Source: Oehlia diaphana (Eukaryota > Glomeromycota > Glomeromycetes > Glomerales > Glomeraceae). From it: DNA of 29,178 nt. The DNA lies in NCBI GenBank assembly GCA_003833135.1, contig QZLH01000454.1, positions 142,551-171,728 on the forward strand, written 5' to 3'. The position numbers and the translations under genes were made by a program. Below, piece after piece: positions 22,601 through 29,178 of this stretch; position 1 is the stretch's first letter, and every line of letters begins with the position of its first letter. Under the pieces are notes generated by a model. It saw only the letters and a program-made list of their open reading frames with translations. It had not been told where the DNA came from and made no database searches.

Positions 22601-23667
22601 AGAATATGTTAAGGCACTATTAGATTTTAATAGGTTATTTGAATTATATCATGAAGATATTTCATTTATTGATTTATTGCAAAATTACCTTAATTATTGG
22701 TCATATTTGTGTGGTTACTACAAAATAAATGATAATGATTATAAAGATATTGGAATTATTGAAAATTTTAAAAAATATATGTATAAAGGTGAGAAAACGT
22801 TCTTTTAATTTATTAATTTATTTGTTATAAAATACAAATTTAATCCATTTATCTTTGCAGTAAAAAAAGTTTATTTTATATCAAATATTGGCAATATTCT
22901 TCTTAAAAATAATATAAATAGGTAGGCAATTTATATATTATGTTATGTTGATTTACAAAAATTCTATATTAATATGATATATTTCTAAAAGTTTATCAGG
23001 AAGGTTATTTGATGCTAAGGATATGCATATTAATTTGGAGTTACCTAAGCTGCCATTATCTTATGTTAAATCAAAATATCTGTATATTGTTTGGAAAATA
23101 TGCATTAAAAATATATTATCAAAAAATATTACTATGAATTTCATAGTAGACATAGGAGTAGTAAGTTAAATTAATAATTAAAATTAGTTTATTATACATT
23201 CATTAAATTTTTTTTTTTGTTATTTTAATTATAGGAACCTAGTTTATACTATTCATTACCAGATCAGCATCAAAAGAAAGAATGTAGATTAAAATATGAT
23301 GATTTATCAAAACTTGTTGGAATAGGTTGGATTGAATATACAATACCAATTAATATAGAACCAAATAAATTTGATTGGGTCCAACCTTCAATTACTGCAA
23401 ATGGACCTTTTATTGATATGGTATACTTTTTTGTTTATATAAGTAATTTTACTTTTAAAAAAACAAATAATGATTTATTCAATTAATTTATAGCAAATAG
23501 ATTATGTTCGATTCATGCAATTTGAAAGAGATCCCATTTATTTTCCCAAAATGGGTCATTTGTTACCTATATACAAATTTCATCCAAATATTTTGAATTC
23601 TAAATATTTTCTAGAAAAAGAAACAGAAGATTTGATTACAATGGAAGATATTATTAATTATTTATAA
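19632..23667 (+). CDS. RING/U-box-like and TPR protein, kinase-less paralogue
   Basis: Six exons are proposed: 19632-19652 (ATG, seven codons, tentative), 19719-22788, 22861-22921, 22992-23160, 23235-23420 and 23494-23667 (TAA), giving about 1,226 residues. From KLDEDGFTTPDEKA onward it aligns throughout with the minus-strand kinase gene, about three residues in four identical in the first block ([20 protein letters not shown]). Layout: helical region (about 40-480), RING/U-box-like at about 505-550, an acidic/Ser linker, TPRs at about 630-995 and the beta-rich end (about 1030-1226). The last four introns match the paralogue in place and phase. No kinase domain lies upstream on this strand. 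A role as a TPR-guided ubiquitin-ligase-type adaptor is an inference. The open frame has no ATG near its start, so either the tiny first exon is right or the start was lost with the kinase half. AATAAA at 23720 may be the polyadenylation signal. Confidence 0.8.
21211..21345 (+). other. RING/U-box-like domain in the kinase-less paralogue
   Basis: The pattern is DEMTCPVSSEP ... [12 protein letters not shown] ... ICPTCREKI, with the same Cys-to-Ser replacements as in the neighbour. The conserved spacing and the retained C-x-H and C-P-x-C ligands indicate selection on this fold after the duplication. Confidence 0.65.
21590..22680 (+). other. Tetratricopeptide-repeat array in the kinase-less paralogue
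   Basis: TPR helix pairs run through the segment, for example YEQAYLYLKEAIDLKPKRSI, YNEAVLYFTNANLVDPENTH, YNKALLDFDKVTQLNPSNS and YDAIVAFGKCLELDSND. The array is longer by about two repeats than in the kinase gene, ending with YVKALLDFNRLFELYHED. Confidence 0.8.
22861..23667 (+). other. Beta-rich C-terminal domain of unknown function, encoded by four small exons
   Basis: After the TPRs both paralogues carry a domain of about 190 residues with alternating hydrophobic strands. Comparable landmarks are KKVYFISN / [11 protein letters not shown] near the middle, a D-L-(S/L)-K-x-x-x-x-G-W-(I/V)-E motif, and DM-QIDY(V/I)RF at the last intron. It ends in an acidic (E)-L-I-T-M-E-D-I-type helix. I do not recognise a named family; a jelly-roll-like binding module is a guess from the strand pattern. 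Confidence 0.6.
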
Positions 23668-23719
23668 TTATATCTTATATACAGTAAATTTTCATGTATG
23701 ATCTATTATATTATAAACT

Positions 23720-23725
23720 AATAAA
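23720..23725 (+). terminator. Candidate polyadenylation signal
   Basis: An AATAAA hexamer lies about 53 bp after the stop codon of the kinase-less paralogue. In such AT-rich DNA the hexamer is common by chance, so only its position supports it. Confidence 0.35.
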
Positions 23726-24625
23726 TACAATCATATTATCTAACTGATGATTTTGTTATTATTTTTTTTCTTGATTATAACTTTTTAAGTGTGTTTATTT
23801 ATTGGCAATAATAAATTTAAAAATATCCACATTTTTAACTGTATTAGGAGTAATTATTTTTGAAAATTCTAATTGTACTTCAGACTTTTCATTTTTTATA
23901 TAATATACAAATATTGATATCTTTTAATATCATTTTTAACCAATAAATGTTGAAATTAAATAAATTTATAATACACTTATTACTTGATCACACTAAATTA
24001 TACCATATGTCTTAAGCCACACATCTATGTATATCAGATATGCTATTGGATATATCTGATATAACACTGGATATTTCATATTATTTAAAGAAACAAATAA
24101 TTATATTATCAGATAAGTCTAATAATAATTGCATATCTGATATAGGTTACTATCTATCATATGCACCCTGTATCACATAATCAAGTTTTCTTTATTAGTA
24201 AAATTACTTTTTATTCTATAAGTAAATTTGTATATCACAATAAATTATACACATAAATTTATACTTCTTAGATTTATGTGAAATTATAGTGATTTTTATT
24301 GGTTTGAGTCTAATCAATGGAATATTTACTCTTTAATGTGATAATAATATTTATTTAATAATAAAAATTTATTAAGTTTAGAAAATTTAATGCTTAGTTA
24401 TACTTTAATTTTATGTGATAAGTTATACAAGATATCTAATACATGTTAGTATAACTTGACACTTGAAACACATATAATATATATGACATGATTGATCAGC
24501 TTAATGGCAAACCTGAATATATAGTATATATGATGATTGATGACAATTTTTAGCCATCAAAAAAAATTTAGCTAATCTCAATCATATTTAATTATGCATA
24601 ATATATTTGATTGGATAAATATAAT
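23726..24625. other. Gene-free stretch with a small inverted repeat
   Basis: No gene is supported. A perfect 14-bp inverted repeat, TATATCAGATATGC (24030-24043) and GCATATCTGATATA (24131-24144), encloses 87 bp with further TATCTGATA motifs, possibly a tiny MITE. Several shorter palindromes occur downstream (CACATAAAT...ATTTATGTG near 24251-24279). Confidence 0.4.
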
Positions 24626-24634
24626 GTGTTTAAG
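24626..24634. repeat. 9-bp target-site duplication, left copy
   Basis: GTGTTTAAG directly abuts the first base of the left terminal inverted repeat; the identical partner is at 27585-27593. Confidence 0.85.
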
Positions 24635-24780
24635 GGGATCCCCAAAAAATCCCATATACCATAATATTGACAGTCTATAATCCCAACACCAAAATCCTGA
24701 CAAACCCAAATCCTGATTGAATCAAAATCCTGACAGTCACAGATTCCGATAATCTAAAATCTTGACAGCCAAAATCCTGA
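24635..24780 (+). repeat. Left terminal inverted repeat of the MULE
   Basis: It begins GGGATCCCCAAAAAATCCC. It pairs with the reverse complement of 27438-27584 along its length, for example ATTGACAGTCTATAAT with ACTGACAGTCTACAAT and CACCAAAATCCTGA in both. Copies of an (A)AATCCTGACA(G/A) motif recur about every 20-25 bp and may be transposase-binding sites. Confidence 0.85.
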
Positions 24781-26060
24781 TCAAGATTGATGTTGGTTAA
24801 TTTAATGCAATTGTTTCTAATTTTGGAAGGCAAAGTATAGATTAGTAATCTAGTAGTTATGTACTGTACACGTTCCTTTCAATTAAAATAAAGAAGATTT
24901 TTTCATTTTTTATTGTAATTTTTTTTATGAAGTATATTATTATTTATTTTTTTTTTTCTTTTAAAAAAAAAATGAGCGAGGTTTGTGAACTTGTACCATC
25001 ACAAAAGGGAAATAATAAAATAAATGTTCATGGATATTTGATGGTAAAAGAACGAAATAGGGATGACAAATATTATTGGTGTTGTGAAAGAAGGAAGTCA
25101 GAAGGATATAAAGGCCGAGCAACAACTTTACTATATAATAATTTGCACTATCTTAATCATTTTACTGTTCATAACCATGCACCTCAAGCAAGTAGTACTA
25201 GTGTTACAAGAGCTGTTGGAGAAGTCAAAAAACGAGCTAGAGAAACAAGAGAAAAGCCCATACAAATTATTTAAAATACTATGGTTAATATTTCTGAAGA
25301 AACTCGCCCTTACATACCATCACGTAATGCTCTTCGCAGAAAAATTACTCGTGCCAGGAAAACAGAAATACCTTCAGAACCACAAAGTATTGCAGAAATT
25401 AATATTCCAGATGCCCTTCATAATACATTAAGTGGAGAACTTTTTTTAATTACAGATCATGCAATTGGACAAGAATGAATTCTTATATTTACTACAGAAA
25501 ATGATCTTCAATGTTTGTCTCAAGCAGCATTTTGGATCATGGATGGCACGTTTAAGACAGTTCTGACAATTTTTTGTCAACTGTATACCATCCATGCACC
25601 CGTGGGTTCTGAGAATAACTCAAGAGTTCTTCCATTAGTATATGCATTAATGACTCGTAAAAATAAAGAACTTTATAGATGGCTATTTAGAGATTTATTT
25701 GAATTTGCTGAAGATAACAATATTCAACTAATGCCATCACACATTATTACTGATTTTGAAAAAGCAGCAATTAATACATCACATGAAGAGTTTTCTGGTG
25801 TTATTAATAAAGGCTGCTTTTTTCATTTAGGGCAAAGTGGTTGGAGAAAAATTCAAGATTGTGGGCTAGCAGTTCAATATGGAAATGATGAAAATTTCAG
25901 TCTCATGCTATGACATTTATTTGCCCTTGCATTTTTACCTTCTGAAGAAATTCCTACTGTGTTTAATATCCTAAAACCAAGAATGCCTTCTGAAGCAGAT
26001 GGCGTAATTCAATGGTTTGAAGAAAATTATATTTATGGAAAATTAAGATGACAAATGCGT

Positions 26061-26743
26061 TGTCACCCACGTCTGCCACTCGTGGATAAACAAGTATTTC
26101 TTTAATTCTTTTCTTCGCTTGGTTTAGATTTATTATTCTCTTATTTCTTATTACAAACTGCGATAGTTCTCCCATATCTTATGTTTCTATAATATTATTT
26201 TCAAACTTGAATAATTTCTCTTATGATATTTTCTGGACTCGCATCATTATTTTTATTATTTTAATAATTGAAATCATTAATTATTAATCATTTTTCATAA
26301 TGAAACCACTATGATAACTCTTTATTAATATTAATTTCATTCAATATTTTATTATTTTTCTCTTGTTGGTTGACAAAAGTCAAAACTCAGCCTTTTTATA
26401 CATTTTAATGTTTCACTAAAACTATTGTAATACTAAATTATTGTGATACTATAAACTATTCTACAATATTCTACAATATTCTATAATAAACTATTTATAA
26501 ATAAACTAATAATAACTAAACTATAAATAACTAAACTATAAATAACTAAACTATAAATAACTAAACTATAAATAACTAAACTATAAATATAAATAACTAA
26601 TTATAAATAAATCCTGTGTAACCATAATACTATTTCCTCCAATTATTCCAGTTAAATATCTTTTATCGGTTAAATAATTATCCTTATTCCGTTCAGTCCT
26701 TAATTCATCCGGTCACGTGATTATCCTGACCTCAAGGGTTACA
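26061..26743. mobile_element. Solo LTR inserted in the transposase gene
   Basis: A 683-bp non-coding block starts TGTCACCC and ends GGGTTACA, the inverted TG...CA ends of a retrotransposon LTR, flanked by the 4-bp direct repeat GCGT (26057-26060 and 26744-26747). Removing the block and one GCGT reconnects the transposase frame exactly (CAAATGCGT to AATGGCAAT). A TATA-like TTTTTATACATTTTAATG occurs near 26393-26410. No internal gag/pol is present, so it is a solo LTR left by LTR-LTR recombination, or less likely a small DNA element with short inverted ends. Confidence 0.75.
26513..26587 (+). repeat. 15-bp tandem repeat inside the solo LTR
   Basis: Five exact copies of TAACTAAACTATAAA follow each other, flanked by degenerate TATAAATAA units. 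The exactness suggests recent slippage or expansion after the LTR inserted. Confidence 0.85.
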
Positions 26744-27437
26744 GCGTAATGGCAATGTAATTTGTGATCCTTCACTATTTTCACCAGCATTATGGTCAGT
26801 TTATGATTCAATTCAACTTGGCATTCCAAGAACACAAAATATTGTGGAGGCTTGGCATCATCGTTGGGGAACTTTAGTTGGAGAACCACATGTAGGTGTT
26901 TTTACAATCATTAAAGAATTACAAAAAGAACAGCAACAAGTAGATTGTCAAGTTGAATGTATTCTTCATGGTGAGTAACGGCCAAAGCAAAAAAAGAGCT
27001 TAATTGATAGAGAAAAAAGGATTATGGCAATTATTGATAATCGGGAAGATTATTCAGAAATGGATTTTCTTCGTGGAATAGCACACAATCTTTCCTTATA
27101 ATTTTGATTAAAAGATTGTGTTTTTTATTAATTTGCTTAAAGAATGTGATTATACATATGATAATTTGAGAAAATAATTTGCATTAGTAAAATTATATTT
27201 AACATTAATTAATTTGCAATAATCATAATCATTAATAAATTTGCATTAATATCAATAAAATTTGAAAACAATTTGCATTAGTACGATAATTAATATGATT
27301 ACAAATATTTTGTGTCCAATACTAATTATAATTTAAATTTATAATTTAAAATATTTTGATTATATTTGATAAATTTAGACATTACTACACCACAGCATTA
27401 ATTAAACTAATTGAAATTTTTACTTTTTAAAAAAATT

Positions 27438-27584
27438 TCAGGATTTTTAACTGTCAAGATTTTTAACTGTCAGGATTTGTGGCTGTCGGGATATCATTTC
27501 AACCAGGATTTGGGTTTATCAGGATTTTGGTGTCAGTATTGTAGACTGTCAGTATTATGGTTGTCGGGATTTTGTGGTAAACCC
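27438..27584 (-). repeat. Right terminal inverted repeat of the MULE
   Basis: Reading inward from 27584 it begins GGGTTTACCACAAAATCCCG and pairs with 24635-24780. Divergence between the two ends (about 15% by eye in the first 85 bp) indicates an old insertion. The apparent open frame across this repeat is not a gene. Confidence 0.85.
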
Positions 27585-27593
27585 GTGTTTAAG
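27585..27593. repeat. 9-bp target-site duplication, right copy
   Basis: GTGTTTAAG directly follows the last base of the right terminal inverted repeat and is identical to 24626-24634. Confidence 0.85.
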
Positions 27594-27659
27594 ATCATTC
27601 ATCTTTGAAGATTGTTCAAACTAATTTTAGCCCAAATTATAAATTTTAATTTAAGCTCT

Positions 27660-27765
27660 GAATGGGTCAGTTCAGTGCAGTACTTTTCCAGTTTGGGTAG
27701 AAACTGAAACTGAATGAAAACTAAACCAGAACTATCCAGTTCAATTCAGTTCTATCTGATTTTTT
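27660..27765. repeat. CAGT-rich simple repeat patch
   Basis: Variants of CAGTTCAGT and CTGAAACTGAATGAAAACT recur (GTCAGTTCAGTGCAGT, TATCCAGTTCAATTCAGTT). It is similar in style to the patch at 28550-28705. No coding or RNA function was recognised. Confidence 0.5.
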
Positions 27766-27924
27766 AAAAAAATGCGAAAATCAAAATAATTCCGTTAACA
27801 ACTAGTAATTATATAGAGATCAACTATAGCATATTAAAATTATCTCATTGAGATGCATTGAATGGTGGTAAGATCATGTCTCTAGCCCTGATAGATTACA
27901 AGATAACCTATGTTAAACATTTTT

Positions 27925-28543
27925 TAAGAAACTAGCATTGATTCTAAAGAAACTAATGATCTTAGCATCATTCAATAGGTATTAATGAAACAAATATAAT
28001 AAGCCTTATTTCATTTTTTATAATAACTACATAATAAATTATCTCAATTTTTGCATTTTTTAAATATTTGAATATCAAAAAATAAAGATTCAGATCTAAG
28101 ATATAACCCATCTTTTACTGATTGCATTAGAACAATCTTTAGCTCATTAGAATCGTCTCAGTAAAACAAGTGAATTTCAGTAAGATCATGTCACTAGCAT
28201 TAATAGATATCTTTTTAATTCTGATTTTCTAAAACTGCTTAGTATAATTTATCTACTGATATACTGATGTTAGGGTTATGATCTTAGCATCATTTAACTC
28301 ATCTTATTGAGACAATTCTAATGAGCTAAAGATTGTTCTAATGCAATCAGTATAAGATAGATTATATCTTAGATCAGAATTTTTATTTTTGACATTCAAA
28401 TATTTAAAAAAATGCAAAAATTAAGATAACTCATTATTTAGTAATCATAAAAAATGAATAAAGGCCCATTAGATTTGTCTTATTAAAATCTATTGAATGA
28501 TGCTAAGATCATTTCTCTAGGACTAATAGATATGTTTCTAGTG
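27925..28543. repeat. Large imperfect palindrome (fold-back element)
   Basis: The arms 27958-28160 and 28308-28510 (203 bp each) are inverted copies with no net length difference. Examples are GATCTTAGCATCATTCAATAG against CTATTGAATGATGCTAAGATC, and TTAGCTCATTAGAATCGTCTCA against TGAGACAATTCTAATGAGCTAA. Weaker pairing continues outward to about 27925/28543 and inward through the 147-bp centre, giving a palindrome of about 620 bp. A fold-back transposon or an inverted-tandem array of a small repeat is likely. Confidence 0.75.
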
Positions 28544-28549
28544 TAAAGT

Positions 28550-28705
28550 TCTAAATGGACTGGATTGGTCCAAGTTGGGGAGTAACCCAGGACTGGACTG
28601 AAAAATTGGTTCATTTCAGTCTGGTCCGGATTATGTTAAAAGATAATCTGGGACTAGACTAGACTGGATCAGTTATTTTGGTCCAGTCTGGTCTGGTCCT
28701 ATAAT
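28550..28705. repeat. CTGGACTGG / CTGGTCC-rich patch
   Basis: Short related words alternate on both strands: GGACTGGATTGGTCC, AGGACTGGACTG, GACTAGACTAGACTGG, GTCCAGTCTGGTCTGGTCC. Several pair as small hairpins (GGACTGGATTGGTCC). The sequence is richer in G+C than the flanks and non-coding. Confidence 0.5.
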
Positions 28706-28746
28706 AAAAAAATGTGAAAATGTTTTTTTTTTGAAAAAATAGTTTT

Positions 28747-28905
28747 GCAACATTTTTTTGTTAAATAATTAAAAAAAATGTTACGAAAATGTTTTTTTAA
28801 TTAAAATTACTTTGAAAAAACATTTCACAACATTTTTTTGTTAAACTAATTAAAAAATGTTGCAAAATCATTTTTTAATTATAATTGATCCAAAAAAATG
28901 TTCTG
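28747..28905. repeat. 80-bp tandem duplication
   Basis: CAACATTTTTTTGTTAAA occurs at 28748 and 28828, and the following TAATTAAAAAA, ATGTT and TTTTTAATTA blocks recur in the same order. There are two diverged copies with a period of 80 bp. AACATTTTTTT and AAAAAAATGTT inside each unit also make it partly self-complementary. Confidence 0.65.
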
Positions 28906-28937
28906 CAACATTCACAGGTCGAAATGTGAAAAATCAG

Positions 28938-29045
28938 GCATCAATCAGTCACCAATAGGGCACCAATCAGATAGCTGATTGGTGACTGATTGGTGACCGA
29001 TTGGTGACTGATTGGCATTTTCGCCAAATACCGTCACCAATCAGG
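28938..29045. repeat. GATTGGTGAC array with perfect hairpin
   Basis: A perfect 10-bp hairpin CACCAATCAG-ATAG-CTGATTGGTG (28961-28984) runs into an 11-bp tandem array GATTGGTGAC(T/C) with three full copies (28977-29009) plus a partial one. Inverted partners TCAGTCACCAAT (28945-28956) and CGTCACCAATCAGG (near 29032-29045) flank it, so several alternative stems are possible. Confidence 0.8.
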
Positions 29046-29089
29046 CAGTTTGCTAACTTTTGATCCAGTGATCAGAAAAAGATGAAATA

Positions 29090-29165
29090 TAGTTCATTGG
29101 AATCGTCTCAACAAGCCGAATCTAATGGTAGTAAAATTGTATTTCTAGGACTAATACATGACGAG
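29090..29165 (+). repeat. Isolated further copy of the fold-back repeat unit
   Basis: TTCATTGGAATCGTCTCAAC and TTTCTAGGACTAATACATG match the unit seen in the palindrome (28141-28210, 28503-28532) and in 27845-27893, in direct orientation. It shows the unit is dispersed and not confined to the palindrome. Confidence 0.6.
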
Positions 29166-29178
29166 ATATTAAGTAAAA

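Larger units (their letters stand above)
24972..27101 (+). pseudogene. MULE transposase with FLYWCH-like zinc finger, interrupted
   Basis: One frame runs from ATG 24972 to TAA 27099-27101, with five internal stops (25272 TAA, 25476 TGA, 25911 TGA, 26049 TGA, 26976 TAA) and no frameshift. The N-terminus has a FLYWCH-like finger (YYWCCERR ... VHNHAP), one expected Cys apparently replaced by Tyr in SEGYKG. The core shows MDGTFKTV (first catalytic Asp), HIITDFEKAA (second Asp) and NKGCFFHLGQ (the C-x-x-H signature). After the inserted LTR comes NIVEAWHHRWGTL, which probably supplies the catalytic Glu. Three of the five stops are TGA where CGA (Arg) would be expected, and the two TAA could come from CAA, so all are explained by C-to-T change. 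The protein would bind the terminal inverted repeats and cut the element out in the nucleus; this copy cannot. Confidence 0.85.
24635..27584 (+). mobile_element. Mutator-like DNA transposon (MULE), complete but inactivated
   Basis: The element is bounded by a perfect 9-bp target duplication GTGTTTAAG (24626-24634 and 27585-27593), the size usual for MULEs. The termini are long inverted repeats of about 146 bp, and the interior encodes a FLYWCH-type plus MULE transposase in one orientation. Total length is 2,950 bp including a nested 683-bp solo LTR, so the original insertion was about 2.26 kb. Five in-frame stops and the LTR make it non-autonomous, but the ends look intact enough to be mobilised by a related transposase. 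Confidence 0.9.

Noticed and set aside
25063..25431. Second frame overlapping the transposase
   Set aside because: The transposase motifs are all in the other frame; this is an overlapping shadow.
26061..26743. An intron in the transposase gene
   Set aside because: The block begins TG and ends CA with a flanking 4-bp duplication, which fits an LTR insertion and not GT-AG splicing.
27411..27608. 65-codon open frame at the right end of the MULE
   Set aside because: It is a translation of the terminal inverted repeat, and the left repeat gives nothing comparable.
1..29178. CRISPR arrays, bacterial defence or toxin systems, phage genes
   Set aside because: There are no regularly spaced direct repeats, no operon-like gene spacing or ribosome-binding sites, and the real genes are intron-rich eukaryotic ones.

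Overview
The window looks like nuclear DNA of a fungus, most probably an arbuscular mycorrhizal (Glomeromycotina, Rhizophagus-like) genome. The evidence is very AT-rich DNA with long A/T homopolymers, genes broken by many short GT-AG introns, an F-box/leucine-rich-repeat gene, two members of a protein kinase / RING-U-box / TPR family that I associate with these fungi, and a decayed Mutator-like transposon. The assignment rests on gene style and family resemblance, not on a database search. No bacterial or phage genes, CRISPR array, tRNA or rRNA were seen.

Layout. 1-2665: a minus-strand F-box/LRR gene whose two downstream exons (987-2468 and 660-872) are in order, but whose F-box exon (87-258) lies on the wrong side of the gene. 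The sequence around that exon (1-56 and about 324-402) reappears at 2511-2665 without the exon, and a second block (404-529) reappears at 4308-4432 beside a single N. The first 540 bases therefore look like a misplaced or alternative assembly piece. 2.9-10.7 kb: mostly gene-free, with a short GC-richer tract holding a broken coding relic (6228-6715), several tandem repeats and a MITE-like element (10010-10193). 10.7-15.85 kb: a nine-exon minus-strand gene for a protein kinase fused to a helical region, a RING/U-box-like domain, a long TPR array and a novel beta-rich C-terminal domain. 15.85-19.63 kb: an intergenic stretch with fragments of at least one further dead copy of the kinase gene. 19.63-23.67 kb: a divergently oriented paralogue with the same RING/TPR/C-terminal layout and matching 3' intron positions but no kinase domain.

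24,635-27,584: a complete Mutator-like element (about 146-bp terminal inverted repeats and a perfect 9-bp target duplication). Its FLYWCH/MULE transposase frame is open apart from five stop codons and one 683-bp insertion, a TG...CA solo LTR with a 4-bp target duplication. 27.6-29.2 kb: a dense repeat patch with a roughly 620-bp palindrome, scattered units of the same repeat, an 80-bp tandem duplication, an 11-bp tandem array next to a perfect hairpin, and CAGT/CTGGTCC-rich blocks.

Taken together, this is a recently active accessory region. An F-box gene and RING/U-box genes (both plausible ubiquitin-ligase components) sit among transposons, and the kinase/TPR pair shows the duplication, inversion, domain loss and decay expected of an expanding signalling-gene family. 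Splice sites were placed by eye, by aligning the two paralogues and checking reading phase.
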